64,000 nt of DNA from Desulfonema magnum (GTDB taxonomy: Bacteria; Desulfobacterota; Desulfobacteria; Desulfobacterales; 4be13). Positions 1-7,033 of the stretch are shown here, piece after piece (positions within the stretch are counted from its first letter, which is position 1; every line of letters begins with the position of its first letter). The translations under genes were made by a program, and so were the position numbers. The notes under the pieces are model-generated. The model did not search any database and had not been told where the DNA came from. It worked only from the letters and a program-made list of their open reading frames with translations. The DNA is taken from assembly GCF_017377395.1 (NCBI RefSeq), contig NZ_CP061800.1, positions 186,001-250,000 on the forward strand, written 5' to 3'.

Positions 1-88
1 TGCGGAGAAACCCGGCTTTTTCCTTCACGGGCGGCGGGTCATTCCGGGAAAAAAGCCGGGTTTCTTCCCGGGCAAATATAAAAAACTT
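1..88. repeat. Window-truncated palindromic element, CCGGG-hairpin family (family A)
   Basis: Two inverted arms (AAACCCGGCTTTTT near 9-22 and AAAAAGCCGGGTTTCT near 51-66) form a hairpin. It is the same core seen in complete copies at 4886-5031, 10043-10192 and 11654-11803. The sequence after the hairpin (GGGCAAATAT...AACTTT) matches the right half of those copies, but the terminal GTACTT is replaced by the start of a second element at position 90. The left end lies outside the window. Confidence 0.7.
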
Positions 89-89
89 T

Positions 90-201
90 CTGATTATAAC
101 GGATTTCGGGGAGGGCGGGAAATGGTGTCGAATAAAAGAATGGGACGGATGTCCGTCCGTCAGCATATGACACAGGTCTCCCCTAAATCTGTTATAATCA
201 G
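90..201. repeat. MITE-like element with CTGATTATAACGGATTT terminal inverted repeats (family B)
   Basis: The left arm begins CTGATTATAACGGATTTCGG and the right arm ends with its near-perfect complement (AAATCTGTTATAATCAG). The element is 112 bp long. A 251-bp relative with the same termini lies at 47526-47776. It carries no coding capacity. It ends 39 bases before the start codon of the HEAT-repeat gene, so it could carry that gene's promoter or 5' untranslated region. Confidence 0.7.
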
Positions 202-240
202 ACAGTTTTTTTTCAGCTTGATGATTGCGAATCTGTAAAA

Positions 241-1971
241 ATGGAGTCACACAGATACATAAAATCGGCCCTATGGCTTTCCGCAGGATATTTCATGACA
301 ACCTGCCTGGTGGGAAACTATATATTGCTGCTGTGGGTTACGATCATGTTCATTATCTTTAATTTTTATGTATCGTTAACATTCTTATTCGAAAAGGGAA
401 GAATTACTTCTGATGTCATCCTGCTTAATTTGGCCCAGCTGGCTCTCTTTTATCGCCTGCATATTCAGATTTATGCAATTCTTGGCCCTGCCAATTATTC
501 ATATGCTTCGCTGCCCCGGTGGTATGACTGGGCCGAACTGATTATAATTCATGCGCTGAGAGCAGTGGATCTGCTGGATATGATCGAAGCTTACGGAATC
601 AGATTGCAGAATGTCAGAAATCAGAGTGTTGTCTCAGGTCTTGCCCTCTTCAGCATGCATATGATGGTGGATATTTTCATATTGGGAGCTATTTTCAACG
701 CTGTCAGCCGCCGCTCACGGGAATCCGTCACGATAATGCAGTTTATGGAAGAAATGGAAAATACGCTGATGTCCCCGAAAAGTTTTCTCTTCCTGGGACT
801 CATGGTGATGTTATATCTGATAGGATATACAGCAGAACATTTGTTTAAATTTAATGATTATCCAATATATTCGTTAAGATCAGACACATCCTGCCCGAAT
901 ATCCGAATCCTTAATAATTTCTATTTATGGCCTTTAGACAATATCCTGCGAACCTTGGATTTTGGCGATGCGTTTCAAATTTTTGGATGGCGTCTTCACA
1001 CGGTTGAGAGAACAATGAATTCAGCAACTCTGGCAGTTTGTTTCCGTTTCATGGTGGCAACATATACTATCGGAGTGGTAAACCATCTCTATTTGAGACT
1101 TTTAGGCGGACAGGGCAAGACCGTTGAGGACCTGACTGCCATCTGCATCTCATCTAAGTATTCACAGGGAGAACGTCTTATCGCTCTGGAAGCATTGAAA
1201 AAGTTCGGTGCCTATGCGGATTCGGTTGCTCCTCACCTTATCGAATCACTGGCATATGTTGAAAAACAATATAACAGTACAGTCATTTTACTGAAAATCG
1301 CAGCGCCGGCCATTCCCCATCTTGTAAAAGCTTTGGCAGACAGCAACCCCGTTATCCGAGATGCGGTGATTGAAATCTTGGAAGAAACAGATTCCGAATG
1401 GCCCCGGAGCGAAGAGGCTTCCGGAGCCATTCCCCATCTTGTGAAACAACTGGCAAATGTCGAAGCAGATGTGCGCTGCGCGGCCCTCAATGTTTTGGAA
1501 AAAATTGATACCTTATGGTTTCAGCGTAAAGAAACTCGCCGCAAAATTCCTTATTTTATAAAATTGCTGGCTCACAGAAACGCAAGCATCCGTATCGGAT
1601 CTGCCTACGCTTTGATATTTGTGGGACCCGCGGCAAAAAAAGCGATTTTTCGTCTCGTGAAGATGCTGGCGGACAGCAATATGTTTGCCCGCGGCGCGGC
1701 AGCGGCTGCTTTGGAAAATATTGATCCGCAGTGGCAGCAAAGCGAATTCGCACATAATGCGATCCCATATCTCGTGAAAATGCTGGGGGATGACGAGGCA
1801 AATGTCCGAGACGCGGCCACCGAGGTTTTGGAAAAAATTGATCTCTCGTGGCCCGGGACAAAAGGCGCACACAGTGCCGTGCCTTATCTCGTAAAAGTGC
1901 TGGCAGATACCGAGAATGAGGGCGTCAGAAATTCCGTGAGAAAAGCATTACATAAAATTGATCCCTTTTAA
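241..1971 (+). CDS. Membrane protein with C-terminal HEAT repeats
   Basis: A 576-residue protein in two parts. The N-terminal half (about 1-290) is hydrophobic, with likely membrane segments near 9-25, 28-48, 134-153 and 180-198. From about residue 300 to the end it is built of helical repeats of roughly 38-42 residues with a recurring pattern of IPHLVKxLAD, VRxAAxxVLEKID and a Trp, typical of PBS-lyase/HEAT repeats. Such repeats bind other proteins. A membrane-anchored scaffold is inferred and no partner is evident. No clear ribosome-binding site precedes the ATG at 241; it is chosen because the hydrophobic N terminus begins there. It stands alone, with repeat elements on both sides. The specific function is unknown. 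Confidence 0.8.
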   Translation: MESHRYIKSALWLSAGYFMTTCLVGNYILLLWVTIMFIIFNFYVSLTFLFEKGRITSDVILLNLAQLALFYRLHIQIYAILGPANYSYASLPRWYDWAELIIIHALRAVDLLDMIEAYGIRLQNVRNQSVVSGLALFSMHMMVDIFILGAIFNAVSRRSRESVTIMQFMEEMENTLMSPKSFLFLGLMVMLYLIGYTAEHLFKFNDYPIYSLRSDTSCPNIRILNNFYLWPLDNILRTLDFGDAFQIFGWRLHTVERTMNSATLAVCFRFMVATYTIGVVNHLYLRLLGGQGKTVEDLTAICISSKYSQGERLIALEALKKFGAYADSVAPHLIESLAYVEKQYNSTVILLKIAAPAIPHLVKALADSNPVIRDAVIEILEETDSEWPRSEEASGAIPHLVKQLANVEADVRCAALNVLEKIDTLWFQRKETRRKIPYFIKLLAHRNASIRIGSAYALIFVGPAAKKAIFRLVKMLADSNMFARGAAAAALENIDPQWQQSEFAHNAIPYLVKMLGDDEANVRDAATEVLEKIDLSWPGTKGAHSAVPYLVKVLADTENEGVRNSVRKALHKIDPF

Positions 1972-2267
1972 ATAACAAAACTCGTTCCCAGGCTCTGCCT
2001 GGGAATGCGTACCCGAGGCTCTGCCTCGTGTATCATCGTGCGGCTGATGACTTTCATGAGATGAAAATGCTTACCAGATGCTCGCCCGGGATTGATAAAT
2101 CCCAGGCATTTCAGACGGGTTTATCAAGCCGCCGGCAGCGTTTTAAAATATTTCCCATCTGCTACCCGACCGCACTGATTCCGACGGGTAACAGACCTGC
2201 GAGGTTTTCAAAACTTCACAGGTATTTGCCGCTCCGACCCGTCATAATCATTGCGGTCAGGCATTAC
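1972..2267. repeat. Repeat-bearing spacer (GTTCCCAGG/CCTGGGAA palindromes), no gene
   Basis: Positions 1981-2030 contain two palindromes (GTTCCCAGGCTCTGCCTGGGAA and CGAGGCTCTGCCTCG) in the opposite orientation to the 78-bp array that follows. Positions 2076-2265 contain imperfect inverted repeats, including GAGGTTTTCAAAAC, which recurs in the hairpin at 5617-5649. A short open frame here (2028-2270) has no ribosome-binding site or recognisable protein pattern, and I do not call it a gene. Confidence 0.6.
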
Positions 2268-2966
2268 TGATACCGGATATACTGGATGAGGCAGAGCCTC
2301 GGAATATCCGTTCCCAGGCAGAGCCTGGGAACGAGTAAAGGAGGATACCGGATATACTGGATGAGGAGGCAGAGCCTCGGAATATCCGTTCCCAGGCAGA
2401 GCCTGGGAACGAGTAAAGGAGGATACCGGACATACTGGATGAGGAGGCAGAGCCTCGGAATATCCGTTCCCAGGCAGAGCCTGGGAACGAGTAAAGGAGG
2501 ATACCGGATATACTGGATGAGGAGGCAGAGCCTCGGAATATCCGTTCCCAGGCAGAGCCTGGGAACGAGTAAAGGAGGATACCGGACATACTGGATGAGG
2601 AGGCAGAGCCTCGGAATATCCGTTCCCAGGCAGAGCCTGGGAACGAGTAAAGGAGGATACCGGATATACTGGATGAGGAGGCAGAGCCTCGGAATATCCG
2701 TTCCCAGGCAGAGCCTGGGAACGAGTAAAGGAGGATACCGGACATACTGGATGAGGAGGCAGAGCCTCGGAATATCCGTTCCCAGGCAGAGCCTGGGAAC
2801 GAGTAAAGGAGGATACCGGATATACTGGATGAGGAGGCAGAGCCTCGGAATATCCGTTCCCAGGCAGAGCCTGGGAACGAGTAAAGGAGGATACCGGACA
2901 TACTGGATGAGGAGGCAGAGCCTCGGAATATCCGTTCCCAGGCAGAGCCTGGGAACGAGTAATTTA
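2268..2966. repeat. Tandem array, nine copies of a 78-bp unit
   Basis: Unit starts are spaced 78 bp apart at 2343, 2421, 2499, 2577, 2655, 2733, 2811 and 2889, with a slightly shorter first copy at about 2268. From the second copy on, units alternate between GGATATACTGG and GGACATACTGG, giving a 156-bp higher-order period. Each unit holds two palindromes (GAGGCAGAGCCTC and a 23-bp one with arms GTTCCCAGG and CCTGGGAAC) plus AAAGGAGGATA. Because 78 is a multiple of three and the units lack stops, both strands give long artificial reading frames. The array ends 20 bases before the Hsp70-like start codon. Confidence 0.95.
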
Positions 2967-2986
2967 TAACCTGAAGGAGGATAGTT

Positions 2987-4522
2987 ATGTCATACGCAGT
3001 CGGTATAGACCTTGGAACGTCAAATTCAATTGTATCTGTTTATCGGAGAGGGGTGGCGCAGACCCTTTCAACAGAAGGACATTCGGTCATGCCTTCTGTG
3101 GTTTCATTTCGTGAGAACGGAAGCGTTCTGGTGGGTCGTTCAGCAAAAGCAAGAATGCTCATTGATCCTGAGAACACCGTATTTTCCACCAAGCGGTTTA
3201 TGGGGGACCGAGGCAAGTTTTATAAAATAGGAGGAAAAAAGCTTTCCCCAGTCAATGTTGCTGCGATTATTCTGAGGCGGCTGGTTGAAAATGCAAAGAA
3301 CACGCTCAATGAAGATGTCCGGGATGTGGTGATCACGGTTCCCGCGTATTTCACAGAAGCCCAGAAAAAAGACACCAAAAAAGCAGGTGAGGAAGCCGGT
3401 CTGAATGTTCTCAGGCTGATTCCGGAACCCACTGCCGCGGCCATTGCTTACGGGTTGGACAAGGAAAAAGATCAGACCCTCATGGTATATGATCTTGGCG
3501 GAGGCACATTTGATATTTCGATCCTCGAAGTGCGGGGCAATACCTTCAATGTAAAAGCCGTGGGAGGTGACAGCCGCCTCGGAGGAGATGATTTTGATCA
3601 GGCCATGATCACCTGGGTTGCAGAACAGTTCAGGAAACAGACCGGGATTGATATTATCAAGAATGACACTCCGGAGGGAAGAGCCGCAAGGCAACGCTTA
3701 AAAGAAGCTGCGGAGACCGCCAAAATTGATCTCTCAGAAAGCAAAAACGCATTTATCAATCTTCCGGACTGTCTGGGGCATCCCCTGAGTATTGAAATTT
3801 CGCTTTCTGAATACAACAGGCTAATCCAACCTTTTCTTGAACGGACAATGGACTGCATCAGAGCGGTTCTCCGGGATGCAAAACTGACTCCGAGAGATAT
3901 TGACCGGGTCATTCTGGTGGGCGGTTCAAGCAAAAACACGCGGGTTCGTGAGATGATCACCGAGCATATCAAGGAGCCTTATATCGCGGACAGGGTGGAT
4001 GAGGTGGTGGCACACGGCGCGGCCATTGTCGCGGCCAATCTCTTTTTACCCGAAGAAATCATGGTTCCCATTGAAATATCAGATGTGACAGCCCACTCTC
4101 TGGGCGTGGATATGAGGAATGTTGACAATAAATTAATTTTTAAAAAAATTATTTCTCGACAGACCCGTTTTCCCTGCCGCCGGGGCATTATCGGGTTTAC
4201 AATGGAACCTTTTCAGGAAGCTGTGAGAATGCGCGTTTTTCGGGGAGAAGATTCAGACCCGGATAAAAACACTTACCTCGGAGAACTCAGCCTTCCCATA
4301 TCACCTCCGCAGCGGGAAGAGCTGCCCATTGGCGCAATTTTTGAATTGGATGCGGACGGTATTATTCACTTCACGGCTGTGCAGCTTCCGTGTTCCGAAG
4401 AATATGATCCGATTCTCGACTTTGCCCGGACAAATGACGGTGCGCTGAGTCTGTCCCATGCGGATGATCTGGTAAGACTGGGAAAGGCAAAGACAAAAAC
4501 GGTTCAGATCAGGGCAACTTAA
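2987..4522 (+). CDS. Short Hsp70-family (DnaK-like) chaperone lacking the C-terminal lid
   Basis: A 511-residue Hsp70-family protein, probably cytoplasmic. The ATPase domain is complete: GIDLGTSNS at residues 6-14, IPEPTAAAIAYG at 145-156, phosphate-2 loop DLGGGT at 169-174, and VILVGGSS at 308-315. A beta-type substrate-binding domain follows from about 365, but the chain stops there; DnaK has about 638 residues. The alpha-helical lid is therefore absent. The interdomain linker reads MVPIEISD, not the hydrophobic VLLLD of DnaK. The start is fixed by GAAGGAGGATAG just upstream. No grpE or dnaJ neighbours are seen. It may be an HscC-like or specialised chaperone; the client is unknown. Confidence 0.9.
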   Translation: MSYAVGIDLGTSNSIVSVYRRGVAQTLSTEGHSVMPSVVSFRENGSVLVGRSAKARMLIDPENTVFSTKRFMGDRGKFYKIGGKKLSPVNVAAIILRRLVENAKNTLNEDVRDVVITVPAYFTEAQKKDTKKAGEEAGLNVLRLIPEPTAAAIAYGLDKEKDQTLMVYDLGGGTFDISILEVRGNTFNVKAVGGDSRLGGDDFDQAMITWVAEQFRKQTGIDIIKNDTPEGRAARQRLKEAAETAKIDLSESKNAFINLPDCLGHPLSIEISLSEYNRLIQPFLERTMDCIRAVLRDAKLTPRDIDRVILVGGSSKNTRVREMITEHIKEPYIADRVDEVVAHGAAIVAANLFLPEEIMVPIEISDVTAHSLGVDMRNVDNKLIFKKIISRQTRFPCRRGIIGFTMEPFQEAVRMRVFRGEDSDPDKNTYLGELSLPISPPQREELPIGAIFELDADGIIHFTAVQLPCSEEYDPILDFARTNDGALSLSHADDLVRLGKAKTKTVQIRAT

Positions 4523-4523
4523 C

Positions 4524-4673
4524 ACCCGATGATCAAGTTTTTTTCTGTCATTCCTGCGAAAGCAGGAATTCACATATCCCGGAAACGCGGCATCGGCCCC
4601 AAAAAGGATTCCTGTCTTCTCAGGAATGACAGACTTTTTGTTCGAACCAAGTCAAAAAATTTGATCATCGAGT
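4524..4673. repeat. MITE-like element with GATGATCAAG...TTGATCATCGAGT termini (family C)
   Basis: The left end reads CCCGATGATCAAGTTTTT and the right end AAAAAATTTGATCATCGAGT, forming terminal inverted repeats. Inside are TCATTCCTGCGAAAGCAGGAA and a second degenerate copy of the same palindrome. Related elements lie at 13081-13988, 15338-15550 and 56434-56520. This copy starts two bases after the Hsp70 stop codon and could act as its terminator. Confidence 0.75.
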
Positions 4674-4885
4674 AACAGCGTTGTATTCTTTCTGCCGGAC
4701 CGGGCCTGTTTTCAAAGACCGTATTTTGATTTATGGTAATAATCCGAGACTAAACCGCCGCCAAAATCAAAGTGAGGAAACAGAGGTGGTTTTAGCGACA
4801 GGCATGAGCTTTTTTTAGGCCAATTCTTTTTTTAGGCGATTTTCAGTTCGCAGTTCCCGGTGTCAGACCGCCTAAGGGCGGAACT
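4674..4885. other. Spacer without recognisable feature
   Basis: About 210 bases between two repeat elements. I see no plausible reading frame with a ribosome-binding site and no RNA gene. Confidence 0.5.
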
Positions 4886-5031
4886 AAGTATCAGACCATA
4901 AGTTTTTTGATATTTGCCCGGAAAAAAAACCCGGGTTTTTCCCCGGGATGACTCTCTCTCCTTCGCAGGAAAAAACCGGGTTTCTCCGCCGTTCGCAGGA
5001 AAAGATATATAAAAACTTTTGCTCAGGTACT
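4886..5031. repeat. Palindromic MITE-like element, family A, complete copy
   Basis: It runs from AAGTATCAGACCATAAG to GCTCAGGTACT, about 146 bp, with terminal inverted repeats of roughly 30 bp and a CCCGGGTTTTT/AACCGGGTTT core. It ends about 20 bases past the 3' end of the minus-strand gene at 5050-5511. Confidence 0.8.
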
Positions 5032-5049
5032 GACAAAGAGCAAATTCCC

Positions 5050-5511
5050 TTATGTGTGTTCCTCGAACCTTGCTCCGGCTCCGGTAAATACAACTTGGCC
5101 ACCTGCCTCAAATTCTATTCTTATGCTCATTACCAATGGCTGGGTACATCGGCGGTCAGGAAGGTTAAAGCTCTCATTTAAGACCCGTTCACTAAGATTT
5201 GGCTGACTTCTGAAAATGATTGTGCCATCGTGATGCCATCCCCCGTGCCTGATATGCACATCTGTAATCGTGGCTTTCCCATTGATATGCCCTCGGAGCC
5301 AGGCATGGTAGTGATCAACATTGTCATCGTCCAGCTTTGTAGCCGAAGGAATTGCAAAGTGAAACCAATTCCATGTGCCCCTGTTCTGTCTTATCTGTGC
5401 GCCCCATCCGGCACGTCTCATGTAAAGACCGTTATCATGTCCCGTATATTCTTTTGTATATTCGGCTATCACATCAGCACCATGGGTCCAAAACGTAAAA
5501 TTATCAGACAG
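5050..5511 (-). CDS. Small beta-rich protein with a W-x-HG...WFHFAIP signature
   Basis: Hypothetical protein of about 153 residues. Visible patterns are FTFWTHGADV at the N terminus, GTWNWFHFAIPSATKLDD in the middle and repeated His/Trp positions (HIRHGGWHHDG). This resembles a family of small bacterial proteins that I recall as DUF6623, unverified and with no known function. The start is uncertain. A GTG at 5472 would remove the FTFWTHG segment. In-frame CTG at 5511 lies 6 bases after AAGGAG and keeps it, so I use 5511. The only well-placed ATG (5516) is out of frame, which hints at a one-base frameshift. It is the last gene of a minus-strand group with the peptidase/inhibitor pair. Confidence 0.65.
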   Translation of the reverse strand: MSDNFTFWTHGADVIAEYTKEYTGHDNGLYMRRAGWGAQIRQNRGTWNWFHFAIPSATKLDDDNVDHYHAWLRGHINGKATITDVHIRHGGWHHDGTIIFRSQPNLSERVLNESFNLPDRRCTQPLVMSIRIEFEAGGQVVFTGAGARFEEHT

Positions 5512-5616
5512 TTCATTCTCCTTTCTGTTTTAACAGAACTATCTCATCAGAATCACCGCTCTGTCACTCTGAACGCGGCCTGACAGCAGCCATCAGCCGC
5601 CGCTTTGGGTGACATG

Positions 5617-5649
5617 AAACCTCCGAGGTTTTCAAAACCTCGGAGGTTT
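5617..5649. terminator. Perfect 16-bp hairpin between cluster genes, likely bidirectional terminator
   Basis: AAACCTCCGAGGTTTT and its exact complement are separated by one base and followed by T runs on either strand. It lies about 40 bases beyond the stop of the gene ending at 5692 and upstream of the gene starting near 5511. It probably attenuates or ends transcription between them. Confidence 0.7.
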
Positions 5650-5691
5650 TTCACAGGCTGACCTGTCAGATTCATTGCGGTGAGTTAGTAC

Positions 5692-6147
5692 TTAATTGGG
5701 ATGAATTTCCTTGTTCAACTTGCCCTCAGCCGCACCTGCTCCTGTGTGATCACGGAGGATGTGGTCAAAGCTGGCATCCCACGAGTTGATCCGAGCGGTT
5801 ACGATATCCTTTGTACCATTCGTGACCCTCTTGCATTTTCCTCGGAAAAAGAGTGTGGTGTGGACTTGGTGAGCGTCGAGATTGAAAGGTCTGCTGACTG
5901 CGGATCTGCCAAACGGGCCGATGAGAAGAAATGCGACATCCGCAAACGAGGTTCCACTCACTCGCACCGTGACGTTCTTCATGTCAAGGTGACTCTGGTT
6001 GGTGACCCTGACCCTGAACATGAACGTCTCTGTTTCGTTCAGGACTGTGCCCCCTCCCCCTGTAATCTCAAAGTTCACGATCTCTGTTTTACAGTTGTCG
6101 GTTTCATAGTTGTCAACGGCAATTCTCAGATCTTCAATAATACTCAT
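5692..6147 (-). CDS. Hypothetical beta-sandwich-like protein
   Basis: A 151-residue protein starting MSIIEDLRIAV. The start at 6147 is preceded by AAAAAGGAAAATATC; an upstream ATG at 6240 adds 31 residues without a ribosome-binding site and is less likely. The segment VNFEITGGGGTVLNETETFMFRVRVTNQ followed by NVTVRVSG looks like alternating beta strands, as in CARDB or Ig-like adhesion modules. It has no signal peptide, membrane span or catalytic motif. It lies 104 bases downstream of the gene at 6252-6878 in the same direction, so co-transcription is likely. I do not recognise the family. Confidence 0.65.
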   Translation of the reverse strand: MSIIEDLRIAVDNYETDNCKTEIVNFEITGGGGTVLNETETFMFRVRVTNQSHLDMKNVTVRVSGTSFADVAFLLIGPFGRSAVSRPFNLDAHQVHTTLFFRGKCKRVTNGTKDIVTARINSWDASFDHILRDHTGAGAAEGKLNKEIHPN

Positions 6148-6251
6148 GATATTTTCCTTTTTTATGTTCAGAGTGTTTGGCTGGTAATTTTGTCTTCCTA
6201 TAGGCTCGGAAACACCGGGAATGTCACCTGCACTCTGCAATAATATGGTTT

Positions 6252-6878
6252 TTAATCCTGCTTACCTGGCATCGCTTTTACGATCTCCATTATCGTGCCT
6301 ATTGCTTTTTGCAGTTCCGTATCCTTCCTGTCCCTTACTTCCTCAAGTCTCTGGCCCAGTTCGACAATCAATTCTTTCTTTGGTTTTTCCGCAACCTTCA
6401 TCATCACTTCTGCAACCAATCCCAATTCCTGTTTTGGCAGACGCATTTCAACGGCACGTACCAGGAGCGGATGTAAAACCTCGTTCGTGCAGGTTTCAAC
6501 AGAATTCAGAAGCAAATTCACACAGGCATGATCTCCGCAACCCACGATCACCATCACCTTGTTTGTTTCTTCGTTACGGCCATGACATACCCGCGTCCAT
6601 ACCACATAACATCCTGGCGGGACTTCAACTTCGATATGATTTATGTGTTCTCCTCTTGGCGGTTTTATTCTTATCCGTGTCTCTCCCTGATAATTCGGGA
6701 GTACCTCCACTTTCTCGTGGTCTGCGTATTTTGCTCTTAACTTTTCAATAACCGTGGTATCCATATCCACAAGATAATCCCCGCCGCATGTCTTAATCAC
6801 CAGATCTGTCATCCAGCAATCCGTGACAAGACCGCAATCCGAGTATCTGATCCAAATATTGAGATTCGCATAACTCAT
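6252..6878 (-). CDS. Hypothetical protein with Cys/His-containing N-terminal domain and helical C terminus
   Basis: A 208-residue protein. The start at 6878 is well supported by GGAGGTGA eight bases upstream. Residues 1-130 are beta-rich with several cysteines (YSDCGLVTDCW, CGGDY, PPGCYVVWTRVCHGRNEE, GCGDHACVN). Residues 130-208 look alpha-helical and charged (RLPKQELGLVAEVMMKVAEKPKKEL). There is no signal peptide or membrane segment. It resembles nothing I can name. The position between the carboxypeptidase-regulatory-like protein and the small beta protein suggests a shared operon. Confidence 0.65.
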   Translation of the reverse strand: MSYANLNIWIRYSDCGLVTDCWMTDLVIKTCGGDYLVDMDTTVIEKLRAKYADHEKVEVLPNYQGETRIRIKPPRGEHINHIEVEVPPGCYVVWTRVCHGRNEETNKVMVIVGCGDHACVNLLLNSVETCTNEVLHPLLVRAVEMRLPKQELGLVAEVMMKVAEKPKKELIVELGQRLEEVRDRKDTELQKAIGTIMEIVKAMPGKQD

Positions 6879-6964
6879 TTTCTGTCACCTCCGTTTAACC
6901 GTGTTACCATACCCATTGGCATATCATTATAACTTGTTATTTTAAAAAAGATTTTAAACACTTC

Positions 6965-6982
6965 CTACCTGTCCGCAATCAT
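6965..6982 (-). other. Five-codon open frame with an excellent ribosome-binding site
   Basis: AAAGGAGGTGACGTCT precedes ATG ATT GCG GAC AGG TAG. The ribosome-binding site is nearly the same as the one before the next gene (GGAGGTGACAGAAAATG at 6878). It may be a decayed gene start or a translated leader. There is no evidence of function. Confidence 0.3.
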
Positions 6983-7033
6983 AGACGTCACCTCCTTTGT
7001 TGCTGATTCTGCGGATCATATTTTTTGCTCTCC

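Noticed and set aside
2257-2969. Two long reading frames (214 and 227 residues) on opposite strands with 26-residue repeats
   Set aside because: They are translations of the 78-bp palindromic array, which is open on both strands because the unit length is a multiple of three. Phrases such as PGSAWERIF are typical artefacts of this palindrome family.
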